Source: an uncultured Candidatus Competibacteraceae bacterium
Lineage (GTDB): Bacteria > Pseudomonadota > Gammaproteobacteria > Competibacterales > Competibacteraceae
Reading direction: 5' to 3'
Assembly: GCA_903879705.1 (NCBI GenBank)
Contig: CAIRMO010000109.1
Span: 1 to 64,000 of the forward strand
Length of the DNA stretch: 64,000 nucleotides
Shown: piece by piece, positions 18,874-28,600 of the stretch
Layout: the number at the start of each line of letters is the position of its first letter
Position numbering within the stretch: position 1 is the first letter of the stretch
Made by a program: the position numbers and the translations under genes
The notes under the pieces: model-generated
Told to the model about the DNA's origin: nothing
What the model saw: the letters and a program-made list of their open reading frames with translations, nothing else
Database searches by the model: none

Positions 18874-21800
18874 ATGAGTTTTCAACTGGTGCCCCCAGAT
18901 AGTTCCCCGCCCGTGAGCCAAGGCCGTGAAGGCTTCCGCCGGCGTGGATTTCCACAAATTGAAGGTTATGTGATCGATCGCGAAATCGGGCGTGGTGGGA
19001 TGGCTACCGTATATCGGGCCACTCAGCAGTCTTTGCAGCGCCAAGTCGCTATCAAAATTATGATGCAGGAACTGGATGACGCCAGTGAAATGGCGCAGCG
19101 ATTCAAAAAAGAAGGCCACATTCTTGCGCAGTTGCTGCACCAAAATATCGTCACTATCTATGATGTAGGGATTACCGAAAACGATCAGCTTTATTTATCG
19201 ATCGAATACCTTTCCGGGGGTACGCTCAGAGAACGAATTCGACAAGGTTTATCCATTGAGTCAATAACTTATATTGTCCGATGCATCGCCAAAGCACTGG
19301 GTTGTGCTCATGAAAAAGGCGTCATTCACCGGGATATAAAACCTTCCAATATCATGTTCCGCCATGATGATACACCGGTATTGACTGATTTTGGAGTTGC
19401 GCGAATTTCCGGATCGAATACGGTTTACACCGCAGTGGGGTCGATGGTAGGCAGTCCTGGTTACATGAGTCCTGAACAGGCTAGAGGAGAAAGTGCCACC
19501 ATTCAATCCGATTTGTACGGGTTGGGTGTCATTTTCTACGAAATGCTGACTGGACATTCTCTCTATCAGGCTGATAATCCACTCGCTGTTATGCTTAAGC
19601 ATTTGCATGACCCAGTGCCAAATCTACCTGAAGAACACGCTTATTTACAACCCATTTTGCATAAACTGCTAGCGAAAAAAAGCGCGGATCGCTACCAGAA
19701 TGTCAATCAATTTCTTAATGCACTCGATTTAATTATCCCTAGCGATACTGGATTACAGTCAAGAGTTAATCCTAGTCTTAATAACCAAGGAATTGTAGAA
19801 TTTATCAGCGGCCAATGGCAAACTTTGATCAAGGAAAAACCGCATTTTCAAATTTTTATTGGAGTCATTGGTGCGGCGATTTTGGCGATGGCTGTCGGGT
19901 ATGTTCTCAAGCCAAGAACTATGGCAGAACATGCTCAAACCCAACTGGAATCGATGAAAATGGTCAAACAGCCGCCGCCACTATCGCGTGAAGCTGAAAT
20001 TGCAGCATTGCTAAAACAGGCCGATGTGCAACTAAAAACGGGGCTATTAACAGATGAAGCCGAACAAAATGCGGAAACCACTTACCGACGGGTTTTGAAG
20101 CTGGATCGAGGCAATGCTAACGCACTGGCAGGGCTAGAAAACATTGCCAATGAATATGAACGGTTAGCGCAACAGCACCTCGATGCCGGTGTCCCGCAAG
20201 ACAGTCTTGATCAAATCAGAAGAGGACTCGCGGTCGCGCCAGGTCGCGATGGATTAATCCGCTTACGCCACATGACCGAGCAACAAATTGCTGAACTAAG
20301 AATAAAAAAAATGGAGAAAAATAGAGAACAGGAACAACAATTGCAAGCTCAAGAATTTTTGATGCAAGCGCAGGTCAGTTTTAAGGAAGGATTGCTTGAA
20401 ATCAGTCTGGTGCATATTGAACAGGGCTTGTTGGCAGTTCCTAATCATCGGGAACTCTTGGTATTGCAGGAACAAGTGAACGCGAAGATAAACGAACTAC
20501 AGCGTCAAGCCGAAGCCCGGCAAAAAACGGAGGAGGATGAACAGCAAAAACTAGAGGTGGCACGGCAAAAAGCTGAGCAGTTGGAACGACAAAAAGCTGA
20601 AACTGCACGACGGCAAGCCGAGGAAGTAGAACGACAAAAAGCCGAAGCTACACAACGCCGGCAGGAGGCGGATCAATATTTGGCGCTGGCGGTTAATTAT
20701 CAGCGCAGTAGTCAATATACCAATAGTTTGCAACAGATTGAAAAAGGGTTGGTACTGATTCCGGATCACCCAGAGTTAATAAAGCTGCGGGATGAAATAC
20801 GCACTCAGCAGATGACAGAACAAAAACGGCAGGTGGAACACACCCAGCGTGATCAGGAAATCAAAATTTTGCTAAAGCAGGCTGAAACGCAGTGGAAGGC
20901 AAAGCATTTGACTGAACCGGTGGGGAATAATACCGAAGCGACTTATCGGCAAATACTGAAGCTGGATGCCGATAATAGTCAGGCGAAGGCTGGATTGGAA
21001 CGAATTGCCCAGGATTATCTGCAACAGGCTCGGCAGCGGCGCAATACTGGAGCCTTGCCGGACAGTCTGGCGTTGATCGATAAAGGACTGGCGGTCATTT
21101 TAAATCAGGCGGAATTAACGCAGTTGCGTCAGGACGTATCACAGGGGATTGCAGAGGTAAAGGCGCGGCAACAGCGGGACAAAGAGCAACAAGTGCAAGC
21201 TGAGCAACTGCTGATGCAGGCCCAGAGCAGTGTCCAGGAAGGTCAGTGGGAGGTGAGCCTCGCCCATATTGAACAGGGCCTGTTAGCCATTCCTAATCAT
21301 CGGGAGCTATTGGCGTTGCGGGAACAAGTGAAGACCAAGAGAGCTGAACAACAGCGGCAGGTGGAAGTACAGCAGAAAGCGGAGGCGGCGGAACGTCAGA
21401 AGGTCGAGCAGGCGCAGCAGCAGGCGGAAGCGGCTCAAAAGAAGGCAGTTGAGGAGGAACGGTTGAAGGTTGAACAGGCCCGTCAGCAAGCCGAAGTCGC
21501 ACGCAAGAAAACGGAGGAGGAAGAACGGCTGAAGGCTGAACAGGCACAGCAGCAGGCGGAAGTTGCCCAGCGCCGACAGGAAGCTGACCAGTCTCTGGGG
21601 CAGGCGATGGAAGCCCAGAAAAAAGGTGACTATGCGACCGGTTTGCAACAGCTTGATCGGGGGTTGACCTTGGTTCCGGATCATGCCGAGTTATTGAGGT
21701 TGCGTGAGGCAATGCGCGCCCAGCAGGCTGCGGAACAAAAACAGCAGGCCGAACAAGCCAAGCGGGAACAGGAGATCAAGAGCTTGCTGGAGAAGGCTGA

Positions 21801-22557
21801 GGTGCATTTCAAGGCCAAGCGGCTGACGACGCCGGCGGGAAATAATGCGGCGGAAGCCTATCGACAAGCGATCAAGCTGGATGCTGGCAATGAGCAGGCC
21901 CAAGCCGGGTTGGCGCGGATCGCCCAGGATTATCTGCAGCAGGCAAAACTGCGACAATCCGCCGGAGCGTTTCAGGAGAGTTTGGGCTTGATTGAAAAAG
22001 GATTGACGGTCGTTCCGAATCAGGCCGAATTAACGCAGTTGCAGGAAGAAGTGCGCGGCCAGTTGGCGGCGGAGCAGCAACGGCAGGAGCAACAGCGCCT
22101 TGAACGGCAACAGCAGGAGCAACAACGCAAGGAACGGCAGCAGTTGGAACAACAGCAACAGGACGTTAAGCCGCAGAAAGATGAGCAAAAGAAACTTGAA
22201 CAGCAGCGGCAGGAGCAACAGCGCAAAGAGCAGCGGCTAGAACAAAAACGGCTGGAAGAACAACGGCAACAGGAGCAACAGCGCAAAGAGCAACAGCGTT
22301 CGCAACAACAGCAAGATCAACAGCAGAAAGAGCAGCGGCAGCAAGAAAAACAGCAGCAAGAGCAGCAAAAGAAACTTGAACAACAGCAGCAGTTGGAACA
22401 ACAGCGCAAAGAGCAACAGCGTCTCGAACAGCAACGGCAGCAGGATCAGCAACGAAAACTTGAACAGCAGCGGCAAGACCAGCAGCCCAAAGAGCAGAAA
22501 CCGACCCCGACTCCGCCGCCGGAAACAACTAAGCCCCGCGTGTTCGGGACATTCTGA
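18874..22557 (+). CDS. Membrane Ser/Thr protein kinase with a long repetitive extracytoplasmic region
   Basis: The 1227-residue protein has a PknB-like kinase domain (about 30-285): Gly loop GRGGMATV near 39-46, Lys61, Glu80, HRDIKPSN with Asp154, DFG at 172-174 and SPGYMSPEQ. One membrane helix follows at about 324-346. The outer part carries three kinds of about 45-90-residue TPR-like repeat in the order A-B-C-A-B-C-A (about 19990-22050). The last 150 residues are almost entirely Gln, Glu, Arg and Lys, a predicted coiled-coil, ending in a Pro-rich tip. ATG 18874 is chosen over TTG 18859, but neither has a clear ribosome site. Substrates are unknown. The beta-barrel and PEGA genes downstream are likely partners. 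Confidence 0.88.
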   Translation: MSFQLVPPDSSPPVSQGREGFRRRGFPQIEGYVIDREIGRGGMATVYRATQQSLQRQVAIKIMMQELDDASEMAQRFKKEGHILAQLLHQNIVTIYDVGITENDQLYLSIEYLSGGTLRERIRQGLSIESITYIVRCIAKALGCAHEKGVIHRDIKPSNIMFRHDDTPVLTDFGVARISGSNTVYTAVGSMVGSPGYMSPEQARGESATIQSDLYGLGVIFYEMLTGHSLYQADNPLAVMLKHLHDPVPNLPEEHAYLQPILHKLLAKKSADRYQNVNQFLNALDLIIPSDTGLQSRVNPSLNNQGIVEFISGQWQTLIKEKPHFQIFIGVIGAAILAMAVGYVLKPRTMAEHAQTQLESMKMVKQPPPLSREAEIAALLKQADVQLKTGLLTDEAEQNAETTYRRVLKLDRGNANALAGLENIANEYERLAQQHLDAGVPQDSLDQIRRGLAVAPGRDGLIRLRHMTEQQIAELRIKKMEKNREQEQQLQAQEFLMQAQVSFKEGLLEISLVHIEQGLLAVPNHRELLVLQEQVNAKINELQRQAEARQKTEEDEQQKLEVARQKAEQLERQKAETARRQAEEVERQKAEATQRRQEADQYLALAVNYQRSSQYTNSLQQIEKGLVLIPDHPELIKLRDEIRTQQMTEQKRQVEHTQRDQEIKILLKQAETQWKAKHLTEPVGNNTEATYRQILKLDADNSQAKAGLERIAQDYLQQARQRRNTGALPDSLALIDKGLAVILNQAELTQLRQDVSQGIAEVKARQQRDKEQQVQAEQLLMQAQSSVQEGQWEVSLAHIEQGLLAIPNHRELLALREQVKTKRAEQQRQVEVQQKAEAAERQKVEQAQQQAEAAQKKAVEEERLKVEQARQQAEVARKKTEEEERLKAEQAQQQAEVAQRRQEADQSLGQAMEAQKKGDYATGLQQLDRGLTLVPDHAELLRLREAMRAQQAAEQKQQAEQAKREQEIKSLLEKAEVHFKAKRLTTPAGNNAAEAYRQAIKLDAGNEQAQAGLARIAQDYLQQAKLRQSAGAFQESLGLIEKGLTVVPNQAELTQLQEEVRGQLAAEQQRQEQQRLERQQQEQQRKERQQLEQQQQDVKPQKDEQKKLEQQRQEQQRKEQRLEQKRLEEQRQQEQQRKEQQRSQQQQDQQQKEQRQQEKQQQEQQKKLEQQQQLEQQRKEQQRLEQQRQQDQQRKLEQQRQDQQPKEQKPTPTPPPETTKPRVFGTF

Positions 22558-22643
22558 TACCGTTTACCGATAGATTTTGTCTTTATTCGTCATACCCAAG
22601 TTTTTCAGCGGCTGACTGGATTCCCGCATTCGCGGGAATGACG
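22555..22643 (+). repeat. Composite palindromic repeat (half of the MITE-like element)
   Basis: ATACCGTTTACCGATAG at 22557, then ATTTTGTCTTTATTCGTCAT, matches one arm of the element at 30297-30438. The GTCAT palindrome with core TTCCCGCATTCGCGGGAA follows at 22620-22643. The repeat starts within the last codon of the kinase gene. Confidence 0.7.
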
Positions 22644-22749
22644 GAAACCGGGAATTTGGTGGATCTGAAAATGATCAGGTTCTTTTCAATGTCGAAAAAT
22701 GAGTCCGTTTTGGACCATTTCAATGGTGCAACGAGGGGAGTAAGAAAAA

Positions 22750-23703
22750 ATGAAAACCGGTTTGGTAGGTTCAATGATTGTGTTAGGCGCTGCGTCGCTG
22801 ACGGCCTCTGCGGAAGAGTTTTCCTGGGGTAATGTGGTTGTGCAGCCACGGGCCTATGTGGGGTATGCTGACTATTCGTTGGAGTCAGGTGATATGACTT
22901 ATGTTCGCCAAAATGCCCCACCCCAGACTAGACCCTTGCAGTTTGATGCGTACAATAATAGCAAGATCGACTTCAACGGTCCGATTTTTGGATTGGGGGC
23001 TACTGTGGCGGTCGACCGCTTTTTTGGTGATGTCTATTATCAGTCTACGCTGAACGAAACGGCTTATTCCGGTAGTGAGCGGTTAGATGGCTCAAGACCT
23101 CCGCCTGTTATTTTTAATCTGGGTGATGTTAATGCACAACACTCGGATTGGGCGCTTTCCCTCGGTTACAGAATGACCGATCAGTGGTCAGTGTTTGCCG
23201 GTTATAAATCGGGTAAAACTGACTGGGATCAGTCGATGCGTGTAAATGTTGTTCCTCCAATTTCAATGCTGATACAGGATGGTAAATTTGCAGTCAATTT
23301 TGATCAAGATGGGCCTTTTGTAGGAACATCCTATTCTTTCCTGATGGGGCCGGGGGCATTGACGGTCAAAGCCGCTTATGCCTATCTGGATGGTTCATAT
23401 AAATCCAGTTTTGATTCACGGGTTCTCGGAGCGGGCGGAAATTACATACCCCTGGTGCAACAGTTTGACTGGGATGGTACCTCTAATGCCTTCTCCTTTG
23501 GGGTATCCTGGACCCAATCGGTCACTAACAATTTAGGATATTCGGTTGGGGCTAATTATCACCATTACCAGTTCGATGCGTCTGGTTCCAAGCAGTTTAC
23601 TACAACCTTTGGAAATCAGATCGCTGACCAGGGAATACTGGAGGGTGGTAATCTCACCGAGGATCTATTCACCCTGACGGCTTCCCTGCTCTATACTTTT
23701 TAG
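22750..23703 (+). CDS. Exported outer-membrane beta-barrel protein
   Basis: The 317-residue product starts with a signal peptide (cut expected after ASA, residue 21). It continues with alternating polar and hydrophobic strands rich in Gly, Tyr and Asp (VQPRAYVGYADYSLE, LSLGYRMTDQWSVFAGYKSG) and ends FTLTASLLYTF. A terminal Phe preceded by alternating hydrophobic residues is the usual signal for barrel assembly. GAGGGGAG lies about 11 bases before the ATG. I cannot name a porin family. It follows the kinase gene by 190 bases and precedes the PEGA gene, so a shared role in sensing or envelope function is plausible but inferred. Confidence 0.75.
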   Translation: MKTGLVGSMIVLGAASLTASAEEFSWGNVVVQPRAYVGYADYSLESGDMTYVRQNAPPQTRPLQFDAYNNSKIDFNGPIFGLGATVAVDRFFGDVYYQSTLNETAYSGSERLDGSRPPPVIFNLGDVNAQHSDWALSLGYRMTDQWSVFAGYKSGKTDWDQSMRVNVVPPISMLIQDGKFAVNFDQDGPFVGTSYSFLMGPGALTVKAAYAYLDGSYKSSFDSRVLGAGGNYIPLVQQFDWDGTSNAFSFGVSWTQSVTNNLGYSVGANYHHYQFDASGSKQFTTTFGNQIADQGILEGGNLTEDLFTLTASLLYTF

Positions 23704-23740
23704 CGGGAATCAGATCTAACTCTCATAAGGGATTGATTTT

Positions 23741-23766
23741 CACCCGCCTTTTCCGGCAGGTTTTTT
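23741..23766 (+). terminator. Intrinsic terminator after the barrel gene
   Basis: ACCCGCC-TTTTCC-GGCAGGT forms a stem followed by TTTTTT. The next gene's ribosome site starts immediately after, so some read-through is likely. Confidence 0.65.
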
Positions 23767-23778
23767 GGAGGATATTCA

Positions 23779-24195
23779 ATGCGTAGTCGTCAGTGGAAGG
23801 CTCTGATTTTGATGGTTATGGCGTTCGGCATTCAGCAAGCCTTCGCTGGGGAAGTCTGGTTGATGATTTCCTCGGATGCGCCGGGAGCCGTGGTTTCGGT
23901 GGATAATGTTTATTGCGGCGCAACGCCACAGCATTCTGGGGATGTTCTGCGTATCCGGGTTCCTGAAGGCGTTCGAGAGATCAATGCTCGGGTGAAGATC
24001 GACGGCAAGAAATATACCGCGAGGCAAACTGCACAGGTTGTTCAGGATAAGGAGAATCTTGTGAAATTCAATTGGTCGCGGGAATCGGCTTTGGTTGCGG
24101 GTTCTCCGGTGACTTCTCCCGTTCATGCCGTCCAATCAGGACTTCAATCGACTCTGCCTCCTAATGGCTTGGAGGTTCCAGGGAAAAATTTCTAA
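23779..24195 (+). CDS. Exported PEGA-domain protein
   Basis: The 138 residues have a signal peptide (cut expected after AFA, residue 23). A single PEGA-like domain follows: VWLMISSDAPGAVVSVDNVYCGATPQ, then LRIRVPEGVREINARVKIDGKKYTARQTAQVV. PEGA domains are short beta units common on the outside of membrane Ser/Thr kinases and surface proteins. The C-terminal 40 residues are polar and probably unstructured. GGAGG lies 9 bases before the ATG. The context (kinase, barrel, PEGA) suggests a periplasmic accessory of the kinase, which is inference. Confidence 0.75.
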   Translation: MRSRQWKALILMVMAFGIQQAFAGEVWLMISSDAPGAVVSVDNVYCGATPQHSGDVLRIRVPEGVREINARVKIDGKKYTARQTAQVVQDKENLVKFNWSRESALVAGSPVTSPVHAVQSGLQSTLPPNGLEVPGKNF

Positions 24196-24365
24196 GCGGT
24201 CATAAAGCATTTTTTGTAATCTAACCCAATCAACCCAACCCCACGGAATCACTTCCATGCCGATTCTGTTTTTAGCCCTCTGGAAAACCGCTGAACGCGG
24301 ATGGCCACTGGTTGGAGCGGCTGCACCCCGAAGGTCGGCTTGGCGCTGTCCACTGGATTGTTGAT

Positions 24366-24515
24366 ATGAAACATTTTATTGATTCAAAAATTGACTGCGT
24401 GTTCAAAGCCCTGTTGGGCACCGAACGCAACCGCCGGCTGTTGATCCATTTCCTCAACGCCATTCTGGCCGGTGAACGCACCGTGCCATGTTGCCGCTGG
24501 TGTTGCTCCTACTGA
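24366..24515 (+). pseudogene. Rpn-family nuclease, N-terminal fragment
   Basis: The ATG at 24366 opens MKHFIDSKIDCVFKALLG and continues RRLLIHFLNAILAGE, the conserved N-terminus of Rpn/PD-(D/E)xK transposase-like nucleases. The frame then degenerates to a stop at 24515. The matching C-terminal part is at 25195-25532, with the HicAB pair between them in the opposite orientation. The sequence just before the ATG (24318-24340) is nearly identical to the 3' part of the secreted repeat genes (30103, 34977), a sign of past recombination. Confidence 0.7.
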
Positions 24516-24540
24516 CCAAGGCCAAGAGATACGGCGGTAG

Positions 24541-24930
24541 TCAGTCGGTCATCACCCGCTCGGCGGCCAGCGCCAGAAACCCGCTGCGGGACAAATGATG
24601 GGCGGCGGCATAGCGGTCAATACGCACCACTAACGGTGCGGGCAATGAGATATTGAGCCGCATCCGGCGCGGCTGGATTCGCGTCAGATCGAGATCGGCC
24701 AGCACCCAAACGCCGCCGGTATACGCCGGATTGTGGGCCAGTGCCTCCAGCGGTGTGGGCGGCGGAATCTCTCCCGCTTCGTTCTCGAAATAAAGTTCGA
24801 CCGCGTCCTGCATCTGGCGCGGCAGATCGTCCCACTGGTCAGCAGCGGAAAAACACCCCGGAAAATCAGGAAACGTGACGCCATGTGCATGATCGTCATC
24901 GCCTGGATGTACATATACTGGATAGAACAT
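24541..24930 (-). CDS. hicB: HicB-family antitoxin
   Basis: The ATG at 24930 gives 129 residues. The N-terminal half is the partial RNase-H-like HicB fold (FYPVYVHPGDDDHAHGVTFPDFPGCFSAADQWDD). The C-terminal part, RMRLNISLPAPLVVRIDRYA and onwards, is a ribbon-helix-helix DNA-binding domain. It should bind and neutralise HicA and repress the operon. It starts two bases after the hicA stop on the same strand. The longer open frame upstream overlaps hicA in another frame and is not used. Confidence 0.9.
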   Translation of the reverse strand: MFYPVYVHPGDDDHAHGVTFPDFPGCFSAADQWDDLPRQMQDAVELYFENEAGEIPPPTPLEALAHNPAYTGGVWVLADLDLTRIQPRRMRLNISLPAPLVVRIDRYAAAHHLSRSGFLALAAERVMTD

Positions 24931-24932
24931 AC

Positions 24933-25118
24933 TCACCACTCCCAACCGGCTTGCAGATAGATGTTGCGCAGCGTCCCGATGGCGATGTCCTTGCACGGGT
25001 GCGGCACCACTACATGACCGGGCTTGGCTGGATGACGGAATTTGGCATGGTCGCCTTTGCCACCTACCCGCACCCAGCCGTCCTGTTCCAATCGTTTGAT
25101 GATCATTGCGCTGTTCAT
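24933..25118 (-). CDS. hicA: HicA-family mRNA interferase toxin
   Basis: The 61 residues have the double-stranded-RNA-binding-like HicA fold: MIIKRLEQDGW, then GDHAKFRHPAKPGHVVVPHP with the catalytic His of the G-x-H motif, and the closing IGTLRNIYLQAGW. HicA cleaves mRNA in translating cells. Start is at 25118 or at a Met four codons in; no ribosome site is obvious for either. The pair lies inside an interrupted Rpn gene. Confidence 0.9.
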   Translation of the reverse strand: MNSAMIIKRLEQDGWVRVGGKGDHAKFRHPAKPGHVVVPHPCKDIAIGTLRNIYLQAGWEW

Positions 25119-25166
25119 ATTGTGTAGTTTTACGCAATACCAAAAGTGTGTCTAGTTTATCCAGAC

Positions 25167-25188
25167 TCGCCCTTGAGGGCGATTTTTT
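25167..25188 (+). terminator. Intrinsic terminator
   Basis: TCGCCC-TTGA-GGGCGA forms a perfect 6-bp stem followed by TTTTTT. It points right, away from hicAB, and may shield the Rpn fragment from transcription entering from the left. Confidence 0.65.
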
Positions 25189-25194
25189 ATTGCC

Positions 25195-25532
25195 TACGAC
25201 TCGACGATGAAAACCTGCCCGAGTGGATGCAAACCGAGGAGATGCGCCAAGCCATGAGTACCTTGAAAGCGTTTTCCGAAAAAGCGCGCGCCTATCACCG
25301 GTATCAGGCGCGGCAAAACTACCTGCGTCAGCAGCAGAGCATTCAGACCCACATGGACGCCTTGCGCGTTGAGGCGGGACGGGCGCGAGCCGCCGAAGAA
25401 CAGGCGCGAGCCGCCGAAGAACGGGAGCGGCTGGAGAAAGAAGCAGCCTTGGCCGCCGAAGAACAGGAGCGGCTGGAGAAAGAAGCGGCCTTGGCCGAAA
25501 TTGAGCGTCTCAAAGCCTTGCTTCAGAATTAG
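25195..25532 (+). pseudogene. Rpn-family nuclease, C-terminal fragment
   Basis: This frame holds LPEWMQTEEMRQAMSTLKAF, then YHRYQARQNYLRQQQSIQ, the conserved C-terminal region of the Rpn family. A tail of repeated AAEERERLEKEAALA units ends IERLKALLQN. It lacks the nuclease core. The frame is open from 25146, but the first residues are unrelated. It is the missing half of the fragment at 24366. Confidence 0.7.
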
Positions 25533-25541
25533 AATCTCTTG

Positions 25542-25574
25542 AGTTCGTCATTCCCGCGAATGCGGGAATGACGA
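25542..25574. repeat. GTCATTCCCGCG palindromic repeat
   Basis: TCGTCATTCCCGC-GAAT-GCGGGAATGACGA is a perfect palindrome of 13-bp arms, directly after the Rpn C-terminal fragment. Confidence 0.8.
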
Positions 25575-25607
25575 AAAGTGAAAGTCCTGCAAAAATTATG
25601 GGCACCG

Positions 25608-25684
25608 TTGCCCTCCTCGATGCCCACAAATGCAATAATAAGCGCACTCGTACTTAGTATTTTTCACCCCTCCACTCAGGAAAA
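25608..25684 (+). promoter_or_regulatory. Upstream element shared by the two secreted repeat genes
   Basis: TCGATGCCCACAAATGCAAT and the following 45 bases are nearly identical to 31277-31350 before the paralogue. Both end in CACTCAGGAAAAATGGCGATG. The conserved stretch should contain the promoter and ribosome site. AGGA is 3 bases from the first ATG and 9 from the second, which favours the second as start. Confidence 0.5.
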
Positions 25685-25690
25685 ATGGCG

Positions 25691-28600
25691 ATGCCGCGTT
25701 ACCAGCTACACTCTATTCCATTCATGCTATTGATTTTATTATTTTTTAGCCTTCCCGCCGGAGCGGCCACTTTCACCGTCACCAGTCTCAATGACAGCGG
25801 CGCCGGTTCGTTGCGCCAGGCGGTTCTCGACGCCAACGCGGCCATCACCAGCGCTAATACCATTGGATTTCAGGCGGGCTTGACCGGAACCATTATCCTG
25901 ACCAGCGGGACAATCGAGATCAGCGGCCGACTGACCATCACCGGCCCGGGAGCCGATGTTTTGGCAGTCAGCGGTAATAAGGTTTCGCGGGTTTTCACAG
26001 TCGCCGGCCCAGGACCTACGACCATCCAAGGGTTGACCATTAAGGAAGGTAGAGAAGAACTGGGTGGCGGAATTTACAGCGCGCGGGGCTTTCTGACGCT
26101 GAACCATCTTACCTTCTCAAACAATTTAGCAATGAATGCAGTTAATGGAGCATCGAGCGGTTTGGGTGGCGGGCTGTATAATGAAGTATCCACACTGACC
26201 GTGATGAACAGCACCCTATCTGACAATGCCGCGGGCGGTGCCGGTGGCGGCATTGGCAATTGGAAGGGTACCCTGACTGTCAGCAACAGCACCCTATCCG
26301 GCAATATAGCCGGCAGCGGAGGCGGAATTACTTGCGAGTCGGCAGGTGCCACACTGACTGTGATCAACAGCACCCTATCGGGCAATGTAGCCGGCGGCTA
26401 CTCTAGCAGTGGTGGCGGGATTAAAACTTATGACTCCAAACTAACCGTGATCAACAGTACGCTGACAAGCAATACCGCTAACCAATACGGTGGCGGAATT
26501 TCCAGTTTTGGCACCACTACCGTAAATAATAGCTTGATCGTGGGTAACACTGCGCCCACTGGCAAAGAAGCCTATCAGGCCTATGGGACAGGATCATTCA
26601 TATCAGGCTATAACCTGTTCGGTGAAAATGGCCTTGCCGGAGTCGAGAACGTGACTCTGCTGGCAACCGATCAGATTTTAGCGGGTTTGGTAGATAGCGC
26701 TATTGGTCCCCTCGCCAACAATAGCGGCCCCACCCAAACCTACCTTCTGGTTGCGGGCAGCCCGGCGATTAACAAAGGCAACAACAGCCTGATTCCCGCC
26801 GGCATCACCACTGATCAGCGCGGCGCGGGCTTTCCGCGCATCGTGGACACTACAGTCGATATCGGGGCTGTCGAAGGCACGACCACTGGCCCGATCACCT
26901 ACGCCCTAACCACCAGTAAGACCGGCGGCAATGGCACGGTGACCAGCAACCCGGCGGGCATTGACTGCGGCACGACCTGCACCGCGAATTTCAACAGCGG
27001 AACCTCGGTCACGCTGACCGCCACCCCGGACAGCGGCTACAACTTCACCGGCTGGAGTGGGGCCTGCAACAACATCAGTGGAACCTGCACGGTGACGATG
27101 GACACGGCCAAAAGCGTGACCGCGTTGTTTGCCAATGCGCCGCCCCCGACTTACCCCCTCACCGTCAGCAAGGCGGGCACGGGTGCCGGAACTGTCACCA
27201 GCAACCCAGCGGGGATCGATTGCGGCGCAACCTGTAGTGCCCAATTCAGCGGCAGCGTCACCCTGATTGCGACCCCGACCGGCGGCTCGACGTTTGCCGG
27301 CTGGAGTGGAGCCTGCACCACCAGCAGCGAACCCTGCGCAGTCACGATGACCGCCGCGCAGAATGTAACCGCTACTTTCACCGCGCCGCCCCCCGCCTAC
27401 CTCCTGATCGTCACCCTCGCCGGCGCCGGGAATGGAATCGTCACCAGCAACCCGGTAGGGATTGAGTGCGGCGCGACCTGCAACGCCCAATTCAGCGGCA
27501 GTGTCACCCTGACCGCCAGCCCGGTGAGCGGCTCGGTGTTCGGCGGCTGGAGCGGTGCCTGTTCCAACCTCAGCGGCCCCTGCACGATCAGCATGACCGC
27601 CGCCAAAACCGTGACCGCCACCTTCAAGCCCGCGCCGCCCAGCGCCTACCTGCTAACCATCACCCCGGCGGGTGCCGGCAGCGGCGTGGTCACCAGCACC
27701 CCGGTCGGAATTGAATGCGGCTCCGCCTGTAGCGCCAACTTCACCGGCAGCGTCACCCTGACCGCCACCCCGGCCAGCGGCTCCACCTTTGCCAAATGGG
27801 GCGGTGCCTGCACCAACCTCAGCGGCCCCTGCACGGTCACGATGACCGCCGCCCAGAAGGTGACCGCCACCTTCAACCCCATCGCCGCCAATACCTATCC
27901 GCTGACGGTGTCCACCACCGGCGTCGGGACTGGGACCATCACCAGCGCCCCGGCCGGGATTGACTGCGGATTGAGCTGCATCGCCAACTTCGGCGGCACC
28001 GTCACCCTGACCGCCACCCCGGCCAGCGGCTCGACCTTTGGCGGCTGGCTCGGCGCGTGTGCCAACAGCAGCGGTCCCTGCACGGTCAGCATGACCGCCG
28101 CCCAGGCCGTGATCGCCACCTTCAACCCCGCGGTCGCCAACCCCTACCGGCTGACCATCGCTAAAAACGGGGCCGGGACGGGCACGATCACCAGCACCCC
28201 GCTGGGGATTGCCTGCGGCGCGACCTGCAGCGCCACCTTCACCGGCAGCGTCAGCCTGATCGCCACTCCGAGCATCGGATCGAGCTTTGCCGGCTGGACC
28301 CCGGCCAATTGCGGCTCGCCGTTCACCTTGGTCGCCGACACCACCTGCACCGCCACCTTCACCGCCGTGACTGGCCCGCTGGGCACCACCGGCGGCAGTT
28401 CGTTCTCGGTGATGAACCACGCCGCCGGCACTGCGGCCTATGCCACCGGGATCAACACCCTGGGGCAATTGGGTGCGGGGCCGACCGGTGCCGCGACCGG
28501 TGCCCAGCCGCAGTCGGCGGATTACTACTACTTCCCGACCTGGGTCTGGTGGCCCTACCAGTGGAGCAGCCCGACGGCGGACCCGGCGGATGCGGCGGAC

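Noticed and set aside
22020-22528. Leu/Cys-rich frames opposite the kinase tail
   Set aside because: They mirror the CAG-rich coiled-coil codons and have no protein-like variation.
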